Positions 14,129-25,018 are shown, counted from the first letter of the stretch. The stretch is DNA of 64,000 bases from Lysinibacillus sp. 2017 (GCF_003073375.1 NZ_CP029002.1:48001-112000), one strand, 5' to 3'. A program made the numbers and translations. The notes: generated by a model not told the origin, from the sequence alone.

Positions 14129-14905
14129 ATGAGCACATATATTGATACACATGTCCATTTAAACGCAGATCAGTATGACGAAGATTTACAGGAAGTGATT
14201 GACCGTGCACTTGCTGCTAACGTAGAAAAAATGATTGTTGTTGGTTTTGACCGTAAAACAATTGAGCGCGCAATGCAATTGATTGAGGATTATGATTTTA
14301 TTTACGCAGTAATCGGTTGGCACCCAGTCGATGCCGTCGATTGTACAGAAGAAGATTTACAATGGATTGAACAACTAGCAGCACACAAAAAGGTAGTCGG
14401 TATTGGTGAGACAGGGCTCGATTATTATTGGGATAAATCGCCAAAAGACGTGCAGCAATTTTGGCTCCGCAAGCAAATTCAATTAGCGAAAAAATTAGAG
14501 TTACCTATTATTATTCACAACCGGGATGCAACGGCAGATGTTGTCCAAATTTTACGTGAAGAAAATGCAGCAGCTGTTGGCGGAATTATGCATTGTTTCG
14601 GTGGTAGTGTTGAAACAGCACGTGAATGTATTAAGATGAATTTTATGATTAGTCTTGGAGGACCTGTGACATTCAAAAATGCACGTCAACCAAAAGAAGT
14701 CGCATCTGAGATTCCGTTAGAATATTTATTAATTGAAACAGATGCACCATATTTAGCGCCACACCCAAATCGTGGTAAACGTAATGAGCCTTCTTATGTC
14801 CCATTAGTAGCGGAAGAAATTGCCCGTTTAAAAGAAATATCAGTAGAAGAAGTGGCACAAAAAACAACCGAAAATGCAAAACGTTTTTTTAAAATTGAAC
14901 AGTAA
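14129..14905 (+). CDS. tatD: TatD-family metal-dependent DNase (YabD)
   Basis: The 258-residue TIM-barrel hydrolase has all expected metal ligands: H8 and H10 in DTHVH, E94 in GETGLDYYWD, H130 in IIIHNRDA, H155 in GIMHCFGG and D205 in ETDAPYLAP. TatD enzymes are Mg-dependent 3'-5' nucleases acting on single-stranded DNA or RNA; the physiological substrate is unclear. Start ATG follows a TAGGAG ribosome site. It lies between metG and yabE as in B. subtilis. Confidence 0.95.
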   Translation: MSTYIDTHVHLNADQYDEDLQEVIDRALAANVEKMIVVGFDRKTIERAMQLIEDYDFIYAVIGWHPVDAVDCTEEDLQWIEQLAAHKKVVGIGETGLDYYWDKSPKDVQQFWLRKQIQLAKKLELPIIIHNRDATADVVQILREENAAAVGGIMHCFGGSVETARECIKMNFMISLGGPVTFKNARQPKEVASEIPLEYLLIETDAPYLAPHPNRGKRNEPSYVPLVAEEIARLKEISVEEVAQKTTENAKRFFKIEQ

Positions 14906-15091
14906 AATTCATTCGAAATTTACAGGTTAAAATTACACTTCCATATGTATAATATGTAAATATTTTCAACTAAATTTTCGTTAAAATTACGTATATAAAA
15001 AAAGAAAATGTATAAAATAAAAAGTTGCCTCCAATACTAGTTGTAGCACGAGTTTAAGGAAAGTTTGCATTTTTATAGAAAATCATTTCTG

Positions 15092-15120
15092 TTGACAGCA
15101 CTAAAACTAGCCCGTATAAT
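15092..15120 (+). promoter_or_regulatory. Perfect-consensus sigma-A promoter of yabE
   Basis: TTGACA, exactly 17 bp, TATAAT: no mismatch in either hexamer. The predicted start is about 22 nt before the yabE ATG. Confidence 0.9.
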
Positions 15121-15149
15121 CCAACTTTGTATTAAGGAGGCGTTTTTTC

Positions 15150-16352
15150 ATGTTAAATAATTCCATGAAAAGCCAGTTCTTAGGATCATTGAGGAGTAAG
15201 CAAACAGGCGTTAGGATTTTGTCATTTGTCCTGTTTGTTTCAGTAATTGCATTCGTTCTTTATCATGGAACGAAAAATCCCGTTTCGATTACAGCAAACG
15301 GTGAAACAACCGAAGTATACACTCACGCAAGTACGGTTGAAGAGCTATTAGTAGCAGAGAATATAGAAATAACAAAGTATGATAAAGTAACACCCTCACT
15401 GAGTACCAAAATCGATAGTGGAATGTCGATTGAATGGGAACAGGCAAAAGAAGTAGTAATTTCAGTTGATGGAAATCAGTCAAAAGTTTGGACAACTGAA
15501 AATGTAGTGAAGAACATTTTGGAAGAAGCAAATATCGAAGTAACGGAGCAGGATTTAGTATCACAAAGCTTAGATACAGAAGTAGGAGCAGATAACAAAA
15601 TCGATATTCAAAAGGCGTTTCAGTTAACGCTTGTCGATGGCTTAGAAGAGAGACAAGTATGGTCCACTTCGACTACGGTCGCTAACTTTTTAAATCAACA
15701 AGGGATTCAACTAAATGAATCCGATCGTGTCGACAAAAATTTGGAGAAAGTTATCACTCCAAATGAAAAAATCGCAGTTGTTCGCGTAGAAAAAGTTACC
15801 GATGTAGTGGAGGAATCAGTCGATTTCGCAGTTGAAAAGAAAAACGATTCTTCTTTATTGAAGGGCACAGAAAAATTAGTAGCAGAAGGTAAAAAAGGTA
15901 AGGTTGAACGTACTTATAGCACGGTTAAAGAGAACGGGAAAGTCGTATCAAAAAGTGTTACCTCAGAAAAAGTAGTACAAAGTCCAACAACAAAAGTTGT
16001 CGCAGTTGGAACAAAAGTTGTCACAGCAAGTGTATCTCGTTCGAACAGTGAACCTGCTTCAGGTAACGAGTTTTATGTTGAAGCGACAGCATACACACCA
16101 TATTGCACAGGTTGCTCAGGTATTTCAGCAACTGGTATTAACTTGCGCTCAAATTCAGGTTTAAAACTAATCGCAGTGGATCCACGTGTCATTCCATTAG
16201 GCTCAAAAGTTTGGGTAGAAGGCTATGGTTATGCATTGGCTGGAGATACTGGCGGTGCAATTAAAGGTAATAAAATTGATATTTTAGTACAAACAGAATC
16301 ACAGGCAAATACCTGGGGTCGTAAAAAAGTGCGCATTAAAGTATTAAACTAA
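15150..16352 (+). CDS. yabE: Cell-wall-binding YabE-like protein (DUF348, G5 and 3D domains)
   Basis: The 400-residue exported protein has an N-terminal membrane anchor at about 22-39. Repeated DUF348 modules follow (about 43-210, each with an ITANGETTEVYTHASTVEEL-like pattern). A G5 domain covers roughly 215-295. The C-terminal 3D domain (about 307-400) includes EATAYTPYC and AGDTGGAIKGNKIDI, whose aspartates form the predicted catalytic site of Rpf/Sps or lytic transglycosylase-like enzymes. B. subtilis YabE is somewhat longer. AAGGAGG precedes the ATG. A role in peptidoglycan remodelling is inferred from the domains. Confidence 0.93.
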   Translation: MLNNSMKSQFLGSLRSKQTGVRILSFVLFVSVIAFVLYHGTKNPVSITANGETTEVYTHASTVEELLVAENIEITKYDKVTPSLSTKIDSGMSIEWEQAKEVVISVDGNQSKVWTTENVVKNILEEANIEVTEQDLVSQSLDTEVGADNKIDIQKAFQLTLVDGLEERQVWSTSTTVANFLNQQGIQLNESDRVDKNLEKVITPNEKIAVVRVEKVTDVVEESVDFAVEKKNDSSLLKGTEKLVAEGKKGKVERTYSTVKENGKVVSKSVTSEKVVQSPTTKVVAVGTKVVTASVSRSNSEPASGNEFYVEATAYTPYCTGCSGISATGINLRSNSGLKLIAVDPRVIPLGSKVWVEGYGYALAGDTGGAIKGNKIDILVQTESQANTWGRKKVRIKVLN

Positions 16353-16400
16353 TTTTTTACATGAAGTACTTCATGTAAAGCAAATCCAAAATGTATAGTG

Positions 16401-16440
16401 GCTTTCTCGCCTTTTGACTGATGGCGAGGGAGCTTTTTTT
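16401..16440 (+). terminator. Terminator after yabE
   Basis: GCTTTCTCGCC pairs, with two G-T wobbles, with GGCGAGGGAGC, followed by seven Ts. A separate palindrome at 16355-16378 (TTACATGAAG with CTTCATGTAA) has no T-run. Confidence 0.85.
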
Positions 16441-16488
16441 GTTTAATCTAAGGCGTAAACCAACCGTTACGTCAGATACAGCAATCTA

Positions 16489-16497
16489 TGGTAAAAT
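16489..16497 (+). promoter_or_regulatory. Extended -10 promoter of rnmV-rsmA
   Basis: TGGTAAAAT is an extended -10 located 35 nt before the rnmV start; the -35 is weak. Confidence 0.45.
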
Positions 16498-16531
16498 AGC
16501 GAAAGACTATGTTAGAAAAGAGGAACATTTC

Positions 16532-17975
<1,444 letters not shown>

Positions 17976-18020
17976 TATGAATTTTGAACTAAAAAAACAA
18001 ATGAAATCATTATAAAAAAG

Positions 18021-18049
18021 TTGACGGTTACTTAGCATGGTGATAGAAT
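18021..18049 (+). promoter_or_regulatory. veg promoter 1 (upstream)
   Basis: TTGACG, 17 bp, TAGAAT with an extended TGa. It lies 40 bp upstream of the second veg promoter. Confidence 0.8.
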
Positions 18050-18060
18050 ATATTATTTTA

Positions 18061-18089
18061 TTGACAATTAAATACTGCTATGTTACACT
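18061..18089 (+). promoter_or_regulatory. veg promoter 2 (downstream)
   Basis: TTGACA, 17 bp, TACACT with an extended TGt, 26 nt before the veg ATG. It is the counterpart of the strong B. subtilis veg promoter. Confidence 0.88.
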
Positions 18090-18114
18090 ATTTAACAGTG
18101 AGGTGTATGCAAAA

Positions 18115-18372
18115 ATGCCAAAAACGTTAGCAGACATTAAAAGGTCATTAGATGCCCATGTGGGTAAACGTTTGCAATTAAAAGCAAACGGTGGTCGTAA
18201 GAAAACAGTTGAGTGCGAAGGTGTTTTAAGTGAAACTTATCATGCTGTATTCGTCATTGAACTAAATCAACAGGATAATGCGTGCAAGCGCGTATCTTAC
18301 AGTTATACGGATATACTTACAGAAGCAGTAGAGATTACTTTTTTAGATGATGCAGTAGCAGCCATCCAATAG
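18115..18372 (+). CDS. veg: Veg protein
   Basis: The 85-residue protein is close to B. subtilis Veg across its length ([37 protein letters not shown]). Veg is abundant and is reported to influence biofilm formation; its biochemistry is unknown. Start ATG 18115 is chosen by homology and by AGTGAGGTG about 10 nt upstream. A longer in-frame reading from 18037 would run through the promoters. The gene is monocistronic between strong tandem promoters and a terminator. Confidence 0.94.
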   Translation: MPKTLADIKRSLDAHVGKRLQLKANGGRKKTVECEGVLSETYHAVFVIELNQQDNACKRVSYSYTDILTEAVEITFLDDAVAAIQ

Positions 18373-18404
18373 TTTTTCTAGTACTTATTTTTTTATATTT
18401 TAAA

Positions 18405-18433
18405 AAGGCGCTCATTTTATGAGTGTTTTTTTA
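18405..18433 (+). terminator. Terminator after veg
   Basis: GCGCTCAT, a TTT loop, then ATGAGTGT and a T-run. Confidence 0.75.
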
Positions 18434-18449
18434 TTTTTCTCACATACTA
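18421..18449 (+). promoter_or_regulatory. Probable sigma-G promoter of sspF
   Basis: CATACTA at 18443-18449 is a perfect sigma-G -10, with GAGTG (4 of 5 to GMATR) 17 bp upstream. It overlaps the 3' arm of the veg terminator. Confidence 0.55.
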
Positions 18450-18491
18450 TATGTGTCAACTTACTCTTTCTTAAAAAAGGAGGTTTTCTGC

Positions 18492-18683
18492 ATGGCAAAA
18501 CAAAAAATCATGTCTGCTCATCTAAAAGAAGAGATTGCCAAAGAACTTGGATTTTATGATGTGGTGGAACGTGAGGGTTGGGGCGGAATTAGATCCCGTG
18601 ATGCAGGTAACATGGTGAAGCGTGCGATTGAAATAGCACAAGAAGGTTTAGCAGCTCAATCAAAGCAAGATAACCAAAAGTAA
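18492..18683 (+). CDS. sspF: Small acid-soluble spore protein, alpha/beta-type (SspF)
   Basis: The 63-residue SASP saturates and protects forespore DNA. The signature segments are [12 protein letters not shown], containing the Gpr protease cleavage region E-I-A, and [21 protein letters not shown], the DNA-binding half. Start ATG 18492 follows AAAGGAGG. It occupies the sspF place between veg and ispE. A sigma-G-like promoter upstream fits forespore expression. Confidence 0.95.
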   Translation: MAKQKIMSAHLKEEIAKELGFYDVVEREGWGGIRSRDAGNMVKRAIEIAQEGLAAQSKQDNQK

Positions 18684-18700
18684 GTTGACGATCTAGGTGT

Positions 18701-18738
18701 AGTGCCCTCGTAAATGATTTTACGGGGCACTCTTTTTT
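18701..18738 (+). terminator. Terminator after sspF
   Basis: AGTGCCCTCGTAAA pairs (one wobble) with TTTACGGGGCACT, then TCTTTTTT. Confidence 0.9.
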
Positions 18739-18798
18739 AATTCATTAAGTAGTTACAAAAATGTCAAACGTTTACGTTCAATATTCAAGCGTTCCTTA

Positions 18799-18807
18799 TG
18801 TTAAAAT
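18799..18807 (+). promoter_or_regulatory. Extended -10 promoter of ispE
   Basis: TGTTAAAAT is an extended -10 about 66 nt upstream of the ispE ATG, with only a weak TTCAAT-like -35. Confidence 0.45.
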
Positions 18808-18872
18808 AGGAGCATTACTAAATTGATAGCGTATAGGAGACATGCGTGCCTTACCAGTAGGAGGAATTTTTA

Positions 18873-19739
18873 ATGTTATATGTAAAAGCACCCGCAAAAA
18901 TTAATTTAACACTCGATGTGCTTTATAAACGTCCAGACAATTATCACGAAGTTGAAATGATTATGACAACGGTGGATTTAGCAGATCGTATAGGTCTTGA
19001 ACCGCGTGCGGATGGATTAATCAAAATTGTATCAACGGATAATTTCGTACCAGACGATCAAAGAAATTTTGCTTATCAAGCTGCTGAGTTATTGAAAAAT
19101 ACATATGGCATTAAAGAAGGGGTAACCATCTCGATTGAAAAGCAAATTCCAATTGCTGCAGGTTTAGCTGGGGGAAGTAGCGACGCGGCAGCAACTTTGC
19201 GCGGATTGAATGAATTATGGAATTTAAATTTATCATTAGATGAGTTAGCAGAATACGGAGCTAAAATTGGCTCGGACGTATCGTTTTGTGTATACGGGGG
19301 AACAGCGTTAGCTACGGGGCGTGGCGAAAAGATTCAAGAAATTTCGGCGCCACCAACTTGCTGGGTTATTTTAGCAAAGCCAAAAATCGGTGTTTCAACA
19401 GCAGACGTTTATGGTGGTTTGAAAATTGAGGGTCTAGAACACCCAAATACAGCACAAATGATTGAAGCGATTAAAACAAATAATTACCCGTTAATGTGTC
19501 AATCACTTGGCAATGTTTTAGAAACGGTCACATTTAACCTACACGCAGAGGTTGTTGTGATTAAAGAGCAAATGCAGCGTTTTGGGGCGGATGCGGTACT
19601 AATGAGTGGTAGCGGTCCGACAGTATTTGGTTTAGTTGAGAATGAAGCACGTGTTGGACGCATTTATAACGGATTGCGTGGTTTTTGTGAAGAAGTATAC
19701 GTAGTACGAATGCTAGGGGAACGTAATCCACTTGCATAA
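18873..19739 (+). CDS. ispE: 4-diphosphocytidyl-2-C-methyl-D-erythritol kinase
   Basis: The 288-residue GHMP kinase phosphorylates CDP-ME in the MEP pathway of isoprenoid synthesis. Visible motifs are the substrate-binding [12 protein letters not shown] near the N-terminus, the ATP-binding [11 protein letters not shown] (from G97), and the C-terminal [18 protein letters not shown] precedes the ATG. Length is normal. purR follows after 72 nt, with no clear terminator between. Confidence 0.97.
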   Translation: MLYVKAPAKINLTLDVLYKRPDNYHEVEMIMTTVDLADRIGLEPRADGLIKIVSTDNFVPDDQRNFAYQAAELLKNTYGIKEGVTISIEKQIPIAAGLAGGSSDAAATLRGLNELWNLNLSLDELAEYGAKIGSDVSFCVYGGTALATGRGEKIQEISAPPTCWVILAKPKIGVSTADVYGGLKIEGLEHPNTAQMIEAIKTNNYPLMCQSLGNVLETVTFNLHAEVVVIKEQMQRFGADAVLMSGSGPTVFGLVENEARVGRIYNGLRGFCEEVYVVRMLGERNPLA

Positions 19740-19811
19740 ATACGTATAATTATGGTAATTTGACTAGTAAATATTCGTATTTAAATAAATCTATGTTTAG
19801 GAGAGGGTCGC

Positions 19812-20645
19812 ATGAAATGGAAGCGTAGTGAACGCCTTGTAGATATGACTCATTATTTACTTGAGCATCCACATCAGTTGATCCCGCTAACTTATTTTTC
19901 TGAGATTTACAGTTCCGCAAAATCTTCTATTAGTGAAGATTTAACGATTGTAAAGGAAACATTTGAAGAAAAGGGAATCGGGCTTTTAATTACCGTGCCT
20001 GGAGCTGCAGGTGGCGTTAAATATATTCCTAAAATGGCACAACAAGAAGTTCGTCAAATTATTGAGGAATTTATTATTGAATTAGGACATTCAGATCGCT
20101 TACTTCCTGGTGGCTATTTATTTATGACGGACCTATTAGGGAATCCGGAATTAATGAATCGCGTAGGGAAAGTATTTGCCAGTGCTTTTAGTCATAAAAA
20201 AATTGACGTAATCATGACCGTTGCAACAAAAGGAATTTCAATTGCACATGCGATTGCGAGACATTTGAATGTACCCGTTGTTGTTGTACGTCGTGATAGT
20301 AAAGTAACAGAAGGTTCTACTGTAAGTATTAATTATGTGTCGGGCTCTTCTCGTCGTATTCAAACGATGGTTTTATCGAAGCGTAGTATGAAAAGTGGTC
20401 AACGTGTACTAATCACCGATGATTTTATGAAAGTCGGCGGTACGATGAACGGTATGAAAAACTTGCTAGAAGAATTCGATTGTGAGCTTGCGGGTATCGC
20501 GGTACTTGTAGAAGCAGAACACGCCGATGAAACACTAGTAGATGATTACTATTCGTTAGTGAAGTTACATGAAGTAAATGAGAAAGATCGCACGATTGCA
20601 TTAAGTGAAGGTAATTTTTTTTCTAAAGGAGAGAAATTAATATGA
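19812..20645 (+). CDS. purR: Purine operon repressor PurR
   Basis: The 277-residue regulator has an N-terminal winged helix (about 1-73) and a PRPP-binding phosphoribosyltransferase-like domain with [13 protein letters not shown] at 199-211 (D203 and D204). In B. subtilis it represses purine genes and PRPP relieves repression. AGGAGAG precedes the ATG. The stop overlaps the ridA start in an ATGA, so the two are translationally coupled. No clear PurBox pair was found in its own upstream region. Confidence 0.96.
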   Translation: MKWKRSERLVDMTHYLLEHPHQLIPLTYFSEIYSSAKSSISEDLTIVKETFEEKGIGLLITVPGAAGGVKYIPKMAQQEVRQIIEEFIIELGHSDRLLPGGYLFMTDLLGNPELMNRVGKVFASAFSHKKIDVIMTVATKGISIAHAIARHLNVPVVVVRRDSKVTEGSTVSINYVSGSSRRIQTMVLSKRSMKSGQRVLITDDFMKVGGTMNGMKNLLEEFDCELAGIAVLVEAEHADETLVDDYYSLVKLHEVNEKDRTIALSEGNFFSKGEKLI

Positions 20646-21016
20646 AAACTGTTTCAACAGCAAATGCACCAGCAGCAATCGGACCCTATGCACAAGGTAT
20701 TGTCGTGAACAACCTATTTTACTCTTCAGGTCAAATTCCACTAACTGCTACAGGCGAATTAGTTGATGGCGATATTGAAGTACAAACAAATCAAGTATTT
20801 GAAAATTTAAAAGCAGTTTTAGCTGCGGCAGGATCTTCTTTAGATCAAGTTGTAAAAACAACGGTATTTATGAAAGATATGAATGACTTTGTCGCAATGA
20901 ATGAAGTATATGCCTCACATTTTGGTACACATAAACCAGCTCGTTCAGCTGTAGAAGTAGCACGTTTACCAAAAGATGTGAAAGTAGAAATTGAAGTTAT
21001 CGCATTAGTGAAGTAA
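20642..21016 (+). CDS. ridA: RidA family enamine/imine deaminase (YabJ)
   Basis: The 124-residue YjgF/YER057c/UK114 protein hydrolyses reactive enamine/imine intermediates released by PLP enzymes. Characteristic segments are [23 protein letters not shown] and [22 protein letters not shown], which includes the substrate-anchoring arginine. The ATG overlaps the purR TGA by four bases, behind AAAGGAGAG. B. subtilis YabJ is likewise linked to purR. Confidence 0.96.
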   Translation: MKTVSTANAPAAIGPYAQGIVVNNLFYSSGQIPLTATGELVDGDIEVQTNQVFENLKAVLAAAGSSLDQVVKTTVFMKDMNDFVAMNEVYASHFGTHKPARSAVEVARLPKDVKVEIEVIALVK

Positions 21017-21030
21017 ATTGATATTTTCTT

Positions 21031-21068
21031 AGAGAGTTCGGTAAGTTTCTTCTTACCGGGCTCTTTTT
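21031..21068 (+). terminator. Terminator after ridA
   Basis: An imperfect stem of TTCGGTAAG with CTTACCGGG, flanked by GAG and CTC, is followed by a T-run. Confidence 0.8.
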
Positions 21069-21279
21069 ATTTTAGGATTGTTAAAAAAACCACGAAAATA
21101 TGGAATATTTTAATAATTATAAAAATTGTAGATAGAAATAAATTACATTTTATTGTATCCTATTGATAAAAGATGCTAATTTGAGAAAATAAGTAAATTA
21201 AAAAAGGGTTTTCTTCTTTTTTCTCGAATTAAACAAGCTATGGAATTAAAGCATCGAATGAAATGGGAGGTTTTTCACA

Positions 21280-21582
21280 ATGGAAATTACTGACGTTAGA
21301 TTACGCCGCGTTCAAACGGACGGACGTATGCGTGCGATTGCTTCAATTACACTTGATGATGAGTTTGTTATTCATGATATCCGCGTAATTGATGGCAATA
21401 CAGGTTTATTTGTAGCAATGCCAAGCAAGAGAACACCAGATGGCGAGTTCCGTGATATCGCACATCCAATTAATTCGAATACTCGTAATAAAATTCAAGA
21501 AATCGTTCTTGAAGCATTCCATGCAACTTCAGCTGAAGAAACAGATGGAGTAGAATTAGAGTTAGAAGAAGCAAATGCTTAA
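21280..21582 (+). CDS. spoVG: SpoVG RNA/DNA-binding regulator
   Basis: The 100-residue protein is nearly identical in pattern to SpoVG ([45 protein letters not shown]) and has a slightly different acidic tail. SpoVG binds nucleic acids and affects asymmetric septation, capsule and virulence genes in different Firmicutes. A TGGGAGG ribosome site is present. In B. subtilis it has a sigma-H promoter and is AbrB-repressed; only an imperfect sigma-H-like pair was found upstream here. Confidence 0.97.
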   Translation: MEITDVRLRRVQTDGRMRAIASITLDDEFVIHDIRVIDGNTGLFVAMPSKRTPDGEFRDIAHPINSNTRNKIQEIVLEAFHATSAEETDGVELELEEANA

Positions 21583-21587
21583 AAACA

Positions 21588-21625
21588 AACAAGGGTCACT
21601 CAAATTTGAGAGGGCTCTTTTTTTA
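21588..21625 (+). terminator. Terminator after spoVG
   Basis: The stem core CTCAAATTTGAG has further imperfect pairing (AAGGGTC with GGGCTCTT) and a T-run. Confidence 0.75.
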
Positions 21626-21796
21626 TTATTATTTTTTGCTTTTATGTGACATTCAATAGAAAAATTCAGGATGAACGATAAAAGTGAGATTTAGGACAGT
21701 GAAAATATCAAATTTTTATCATTTTCATAAAATAAAAAAGACAAGTCAAACTACTATAAATATTTTAAATTCAAACATTTGTCAAGTCTGAATGCC

Positions 21797-21825
21797 TTGA
21801 AAATATAGTGAATTTACTATATAGT
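21797..21825 (+). promoter_or_regulatory. Sigma-A promoter of glmU-prs
   Basis: TTGAAA, 17 bp, TATAGT, about 37 nt before the glmU ATG. Confidence 0.8.
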
Positions 21826-21861
21826 CATAAGAGAAAAAGAGTTAAAATGGAGGACTTGTAG

Positions 21862-23232
21862 ATGACAAATATCTTTGCAGTTATTTTGGCTGCTGGTCAG
21901 GGTACACGAATGAAGTCCAAATTATATAAAGTATTACATCCAGTATGCGGTAAACCAATGGTCGAACATGTAATTGATCATATTGGTTCACTAAATGTAG
22001 AACGTATTGTAACGGTTGTAGGTCATGGCGCGGAGCTCGTAAAAGAGACACTTGGTGACAAGAGTGAATACGTATTACAAGCGGAACAACTAGGTACAGC
22101 ACATGCTGTACAACAAGCAGAGCCGATTTTAGGGGACCTTGAAGGGACAACGCTTGTTGTATGCGGCGATACACCATTAATTCGCCCAGAAACGATGCAA
22201 GCGTTATTTGCGCATCATGAAGCGCAAAGTGCAAAAGCGACGATTTTGACGGCAGTTGCAGAGAACCCAACAGGCTATGGTCGCATTTTACGTGACAGCC
22301 AAGGGCAAGTTGCACAAATCGTTGAACAAAAAGACGCAACGCAAGAGCAACAACGCGTAAAGGAAATAAATACAGGTACGTATTGCTTTGATAACAAAGC
22401 ATTATTCGAAGCGTTAAAGCAAGTGAATAATAACAATGCACAAGGCGAATATTATTTACCAGATGTCATTGAAATTTTACAAAAGCAAGGCGAAATCGTT
22501 TCAGCTTATGTAACAGATAACTTCGATGAAACATTAGGTGTAAATGATCGTTTCGCGTTATCACAAGCAGAAGAATTAATGCGTGCTCGTATTAATGAAC
22601 GTCATATGCGTAACGGAGTAACAATTATTAACCCAGCAACAACGCATATTAGTGCGGATGCAGTCATCGGAAGTGACACAGTGATTTTACCTGGAGTAAT
22701 CATTGAAGGCACAACAATCATTGGTGAAGATTGTAAAATTGGCCCAAACAGTCATATTGTTGATAGCCAAATTGGTGACGCAACAACCATTCATAGCTCG
22801 GTTATTTTAAATAGCCAAGTAGGCAGTGAAACAGCTGTTGGTCCGTATGCACACTTACGTCCAGACTCTTCATTAGGCGACCACGTAAAAGTTGGTAACT
22901 TTGTTGAAGTGAAGAAAAGTACTTTAGGTACTGGTACGAAAGTTTCACACTTAAGTTATATTGGTGATGCAGAAATCGGTAGCAATGTTAACATTGGCTG
23001 CGGTTCGATTACTGTTAATTATGACGGTAAAAATAAATTCAAAACGATTATTGAAGACGATGTATTTGTTGGATGTAATTCAAATTTAGTGGCACCTGTG
23101 AAGCTTGGTAAAGGGTCATTCATTGCTGCGGGTTCGACAATTACAAAAGAAGTTCCTGAAGACGCACTTGCCATTGGGCGTGCACGTCAAGAAAATAAGC
23201 AAGGCTATGTTAGTAAATTAAATTCAAAATAA
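21862..23232 (+). CDS. glmU: Bifunctional UDP-GlcNAc pyrophosphorylase / GlcN-1-P acetyltransferase
   Basis: The 456-residue enzyme makes UDP-GlcNAc for peptidoglycan and teichoic acid. The N-terminal uridyltransferase has [19 protein letters not shown] (from L9). The C-terminal left-handed beta-helix acetyltransferase (about 250-456) shows hexapeptide repeats ending in [25 protein letters not shown] ribosome site is present. prs follows after 26 nt without a terminator, so the two are cotranscribed as in B. subtilis. Confidence 0.98.
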   Translation: MTNIFAVILAAGQGTRMKSKLYKVLHPVCGKPMVEHVIDHIGSLNVERIVTVVGHGAELVKETLGDKSEYVLQAEQLGTAHAVQQAEPILGDLEGTTLVVCGDTPLIRPETMQALFAHHEAQSAKATILTAVAENPTGYGRILRDSQGQVAQIVEQKDATQEQQRVKEINTGTYCFDNKALFEALKQVNNNNAQGEYYLPDVIEILQKQGEIVSAYVTDNFDETLGVNDRFALSQAEELMRARINERHMRNGVTIINPATTHISADAVIGSDTVILPGVIIEGTTIIGEDCKIGPNSHIVDSQIGDATTIHSSVILNSQVGSETAVGPYAHLRPDSSLGDHVKVGNFVEVKKSTLGTGTKVSHLSYIGDAEIGSNVNIGCGSITVNYDGKNKFKTIIEDDVFVGCNSNLVAPVKLGKGSFIAAGSTITKEVPEDALAIGRARQENKQGYVSKLNSK

Positions 23233-23258
23233 AATTATTAAAAATACAGGAGGCCATC

Positions 23259-24218
23259 ATGCCGTATCAATACGCTGACTCAAAATTAAAAATCTTCTCA
23301 TTAAATTCAAACAATCCACTTGCAAAAGAGATTGCTGATGAAATGGGTGTAGAACTAGGGAAAACATCTGTAAAACACTTCAGTGATGGAGAAGTCCAAA
23401 TTAGCATTGAAGAAAGTATTCGTGGATGTGACGTATTCATCGTTCAATCTACTTCTGCTCCTGTAAATGAGCATTTAATGGAACTTTTAATTATGGTTGA
23501 TGCTGTTAAACGTGCATCTGCTCGCACAGTAAACGTTGTAATGCCTTACTATGGTTATGCACGTCAAGACCGTAAAGCAAAAGCACGTGAACCAATCACT
23601 GCTAAATTAGTAGCAAACTTACTTGAAACTGCTGGCGCAACTCGTGTTATCGTATTAGATTTACACGCACCTCAAATTCAAGGTTTCTTCGATATTTTAA
23701 TCGACCACTTAGTAGCAGTACCATTACTAGCTGAATACTTCAGTTCAAAAGGTTTCAATGAGGATGAATTAATTATCGTTTCTCCAGACCACGGTGGTGT
23801 AACACGTGCTCGTAAAATGGCAGAGCGTTTAAAAGCACCAATCGCGATTATTGATAAACGTCGTCCAAAACCAAATGTAGCGGAAGTTATGAACATTGTT
23901 GGTAATGTTGAAGGTAAAGTGTGTATTTTAATCGATGATATTATCGATACGGCTGGCACAATTACAATTGGTGCTGAAGCATTAATTAAGAGCGGTGCAA
24001 AAGAAGTTTACGCTTGCTGTTCTCACCCAGTATTATCTGGTCCAGCAATCGAGCGTATTGAAAACTCTTCGATTAAAGAATTGATTGTAACAAACACAAT
24101 TCAATTAAACAAAGAAAAGCTTTCTCCAAAAATTAAGCAAATTTCAGTTGCTAAATTAATGGCAGATGCAATCTCTCGTGTTTACGAAAACAAATCTGTA
24201 AGTACATTATTTGATTAA
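23259..24218 (+). CDS. prs: Ribose-phosphate pyrophosphokinase
   Basis: The 319-residue class I PRPP synthetase supplies PRPP for purine, pyrimidine, His, Trp and NAD synthesis. It has the ATP loop [10 protein letters not shown], the metal-binding [12 protein letters not shown], and the ribose-5-phosphate loop [10 protein letters not shown] (225-234). AGGAGGCC precedes the ATG. It is linked with glmU upstream and closed by a strong terminator at 24231. Confidence 0.98.
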   Translation: MPYQYADSKLKIFSLNSNNPLAKEIADEMGVELGKTSVKHFSDGEVQISIEESIRGCDVFIVQSTSAPVNEHLMELLIMVDAVKRASARTVNVVMPYYGYARQDRKAKAREPITAKLVANLLETAGATRVIVLDLHAPQIQGFFDILIDHLVAVPLLAEYFSSKGFNEDELIIVSPDHGGVTRARKMAERLKAPIAIIDKRRPKPNVAEVMNIVGNVEGKVCILIDDIIDTAGTITIGAEALIKSGAKEVYACCSHPVLSGPAIERIENSSIKELIVTNTIQLNKEKLSPKIKQISVAKLMADAISRVYENKSVSTLFD

Positions 24219-24230
24219 TTAATAATTTTT

Positions 24231-24267
24231 AGCAGCCTAGGAGCGCAGGTTCCTAGGCTGCTTTTTT
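24231..24267 (+). terminator. Terminator after prs
   Basis: AGCAGCCTAGGA pairs perfectly with TCCTAGGCTGCT, then TTTTTT. Confidence 0.95.
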
Positions 24268-24306
24268 GGTATTAAGGGAATTTTAAGCACCTTTTTCAAG
24301 TCATAT

Positions 24307-24332
24307 GTTTAAATTACCTGCCAATAGGGAAA
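24307..24332 (+). promoter_or_regulatory. Sigma-B promoter of rplY(ctc)
   Basis: GTTTAA, 14 bp, GGGAAA matches the general-stress sigma-B consensus (GTTTAA, 12-15 bp, GGGWAW). It lies about 39-64 nt upstream of the start. B. subtilis ctc is a classic sigma-B gene. Confidence 0.75.
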
Positions 24333-24370
24333 ACATACTCCTGTACTACTATTTAAGGGGGACAATGAAG

Positions 24371-25009
24371 ATGATGACAGTATTACAAGCAAAAAAGCGT
24401 GAGTCTGGAAAGCGTTCAACATTAAGCCAACTTAGAAAAGATGGTCAGTTAGCAGCAGTGCTATATGGTTATCAAATGGAGTCTACGCCGATTTCGTTGA
24501 GTTATAAAGAAACGGCCAAAGTAGTTCAAAAACATGGCTATACAAGTGTATTTAAAATTGATGTTGATGGTAAAAAGGTCAATGCTGTAATGACAGACAT
24601 GCAACGTGACGCACTAAGAGGACATGTAAAGCACGTTGACTTCCTTGCAATCAATATGAAAGAAGAATTAGAAGTTGATGTGCCAATCACATTAACAGGT
24701 ACCTCTATCGGTGTCAAAGAAGGTGGCGTATTAACGCAACCAAATCATACGCTTAAAGTAAAAGTGAAACCAAGTGATATGCCAGATACGATTGAAATAG
24801 ATGTATCTGAATTAGCAGTTGGCGATACGTTATTTGTGGGTAATGTACGTGATCAATTTAAAGATTTTGTTATTCTTACTGAAGATGATTACACATTAGC
24901 AACAGTGACACCGCCAGCACCACAAGTAGAAGAAGCCGACCCAAGTGCTGATAATGTAACGGCTGATGACGTTAAAGTAATAGGTGAAAAACAAGGTCGA
25001 GAAGATTAA
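24371..25009 (+). CDS. rplY: Ribosomal protein bL25, CTC form (general stress protein)
   Basis: The 212-residue protein has an N-terminal L25 domain that binds 5S rRNA and a C-terminal TL5/CTC domain (about 95-190). An acidic tail follows, as in B. subtilis Ctc. Start ATG 24371 is preferred because GGGGG (24357-24361) lies nine nt upstream. The ATGs at 24365 and 24374 are alternatives. It has its own sigma-B-type promoter and a terminator, so it is a separate unit from prs. Confidence 0.94.
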   Translation: MMTVLQAKKRESGKRSTLSQLRKDGQLAAVLYGYQMESTPISLSYKETAKVVQKHGYTSVFKIDVDGKKVNAVMTDMQRDALRGHVKHVDFLAINMKEELEVDVPITLTGTSIGVKEGGVLTQPNHTLKVKVKPSDMPDTIEIDVSELAVGDTLFVGNVRDQFKDFVILTEDDYTLATVTPPAPQVEEADPSADNVTADDVKVIGEKQGRED

Positions 25010-25018
25010 TTGAAAACT

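Noticed and set aside
16355-16378. Palindrome TTTACATGAAGTACTTCATGTAAA read as the yabE terminator
   Set aside because: No T-run follows it; the hairpin at 16401-16440 with seven Ts is the better terminator.
18037-18114. Upstream-extended veg frame from 18037
   Set aside because: It would run through two strong promoters and lacks a ribosome site; homology supports 18115.
19740-19811. PurBox pair for purR autoregulation (AATACGAAT-like on the reverse strand)
   Set aside because: Only one imperfect element with a missing base; no second box at the known spacing.
21072-21108. Sigma-H promoter for spoVG (AGGATTG and GGAATAT)
   Set aside because: The spacing is about 8 bp longer than in the known B. 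subtilis spoVG promoter, and flanking consensus bases are missing.
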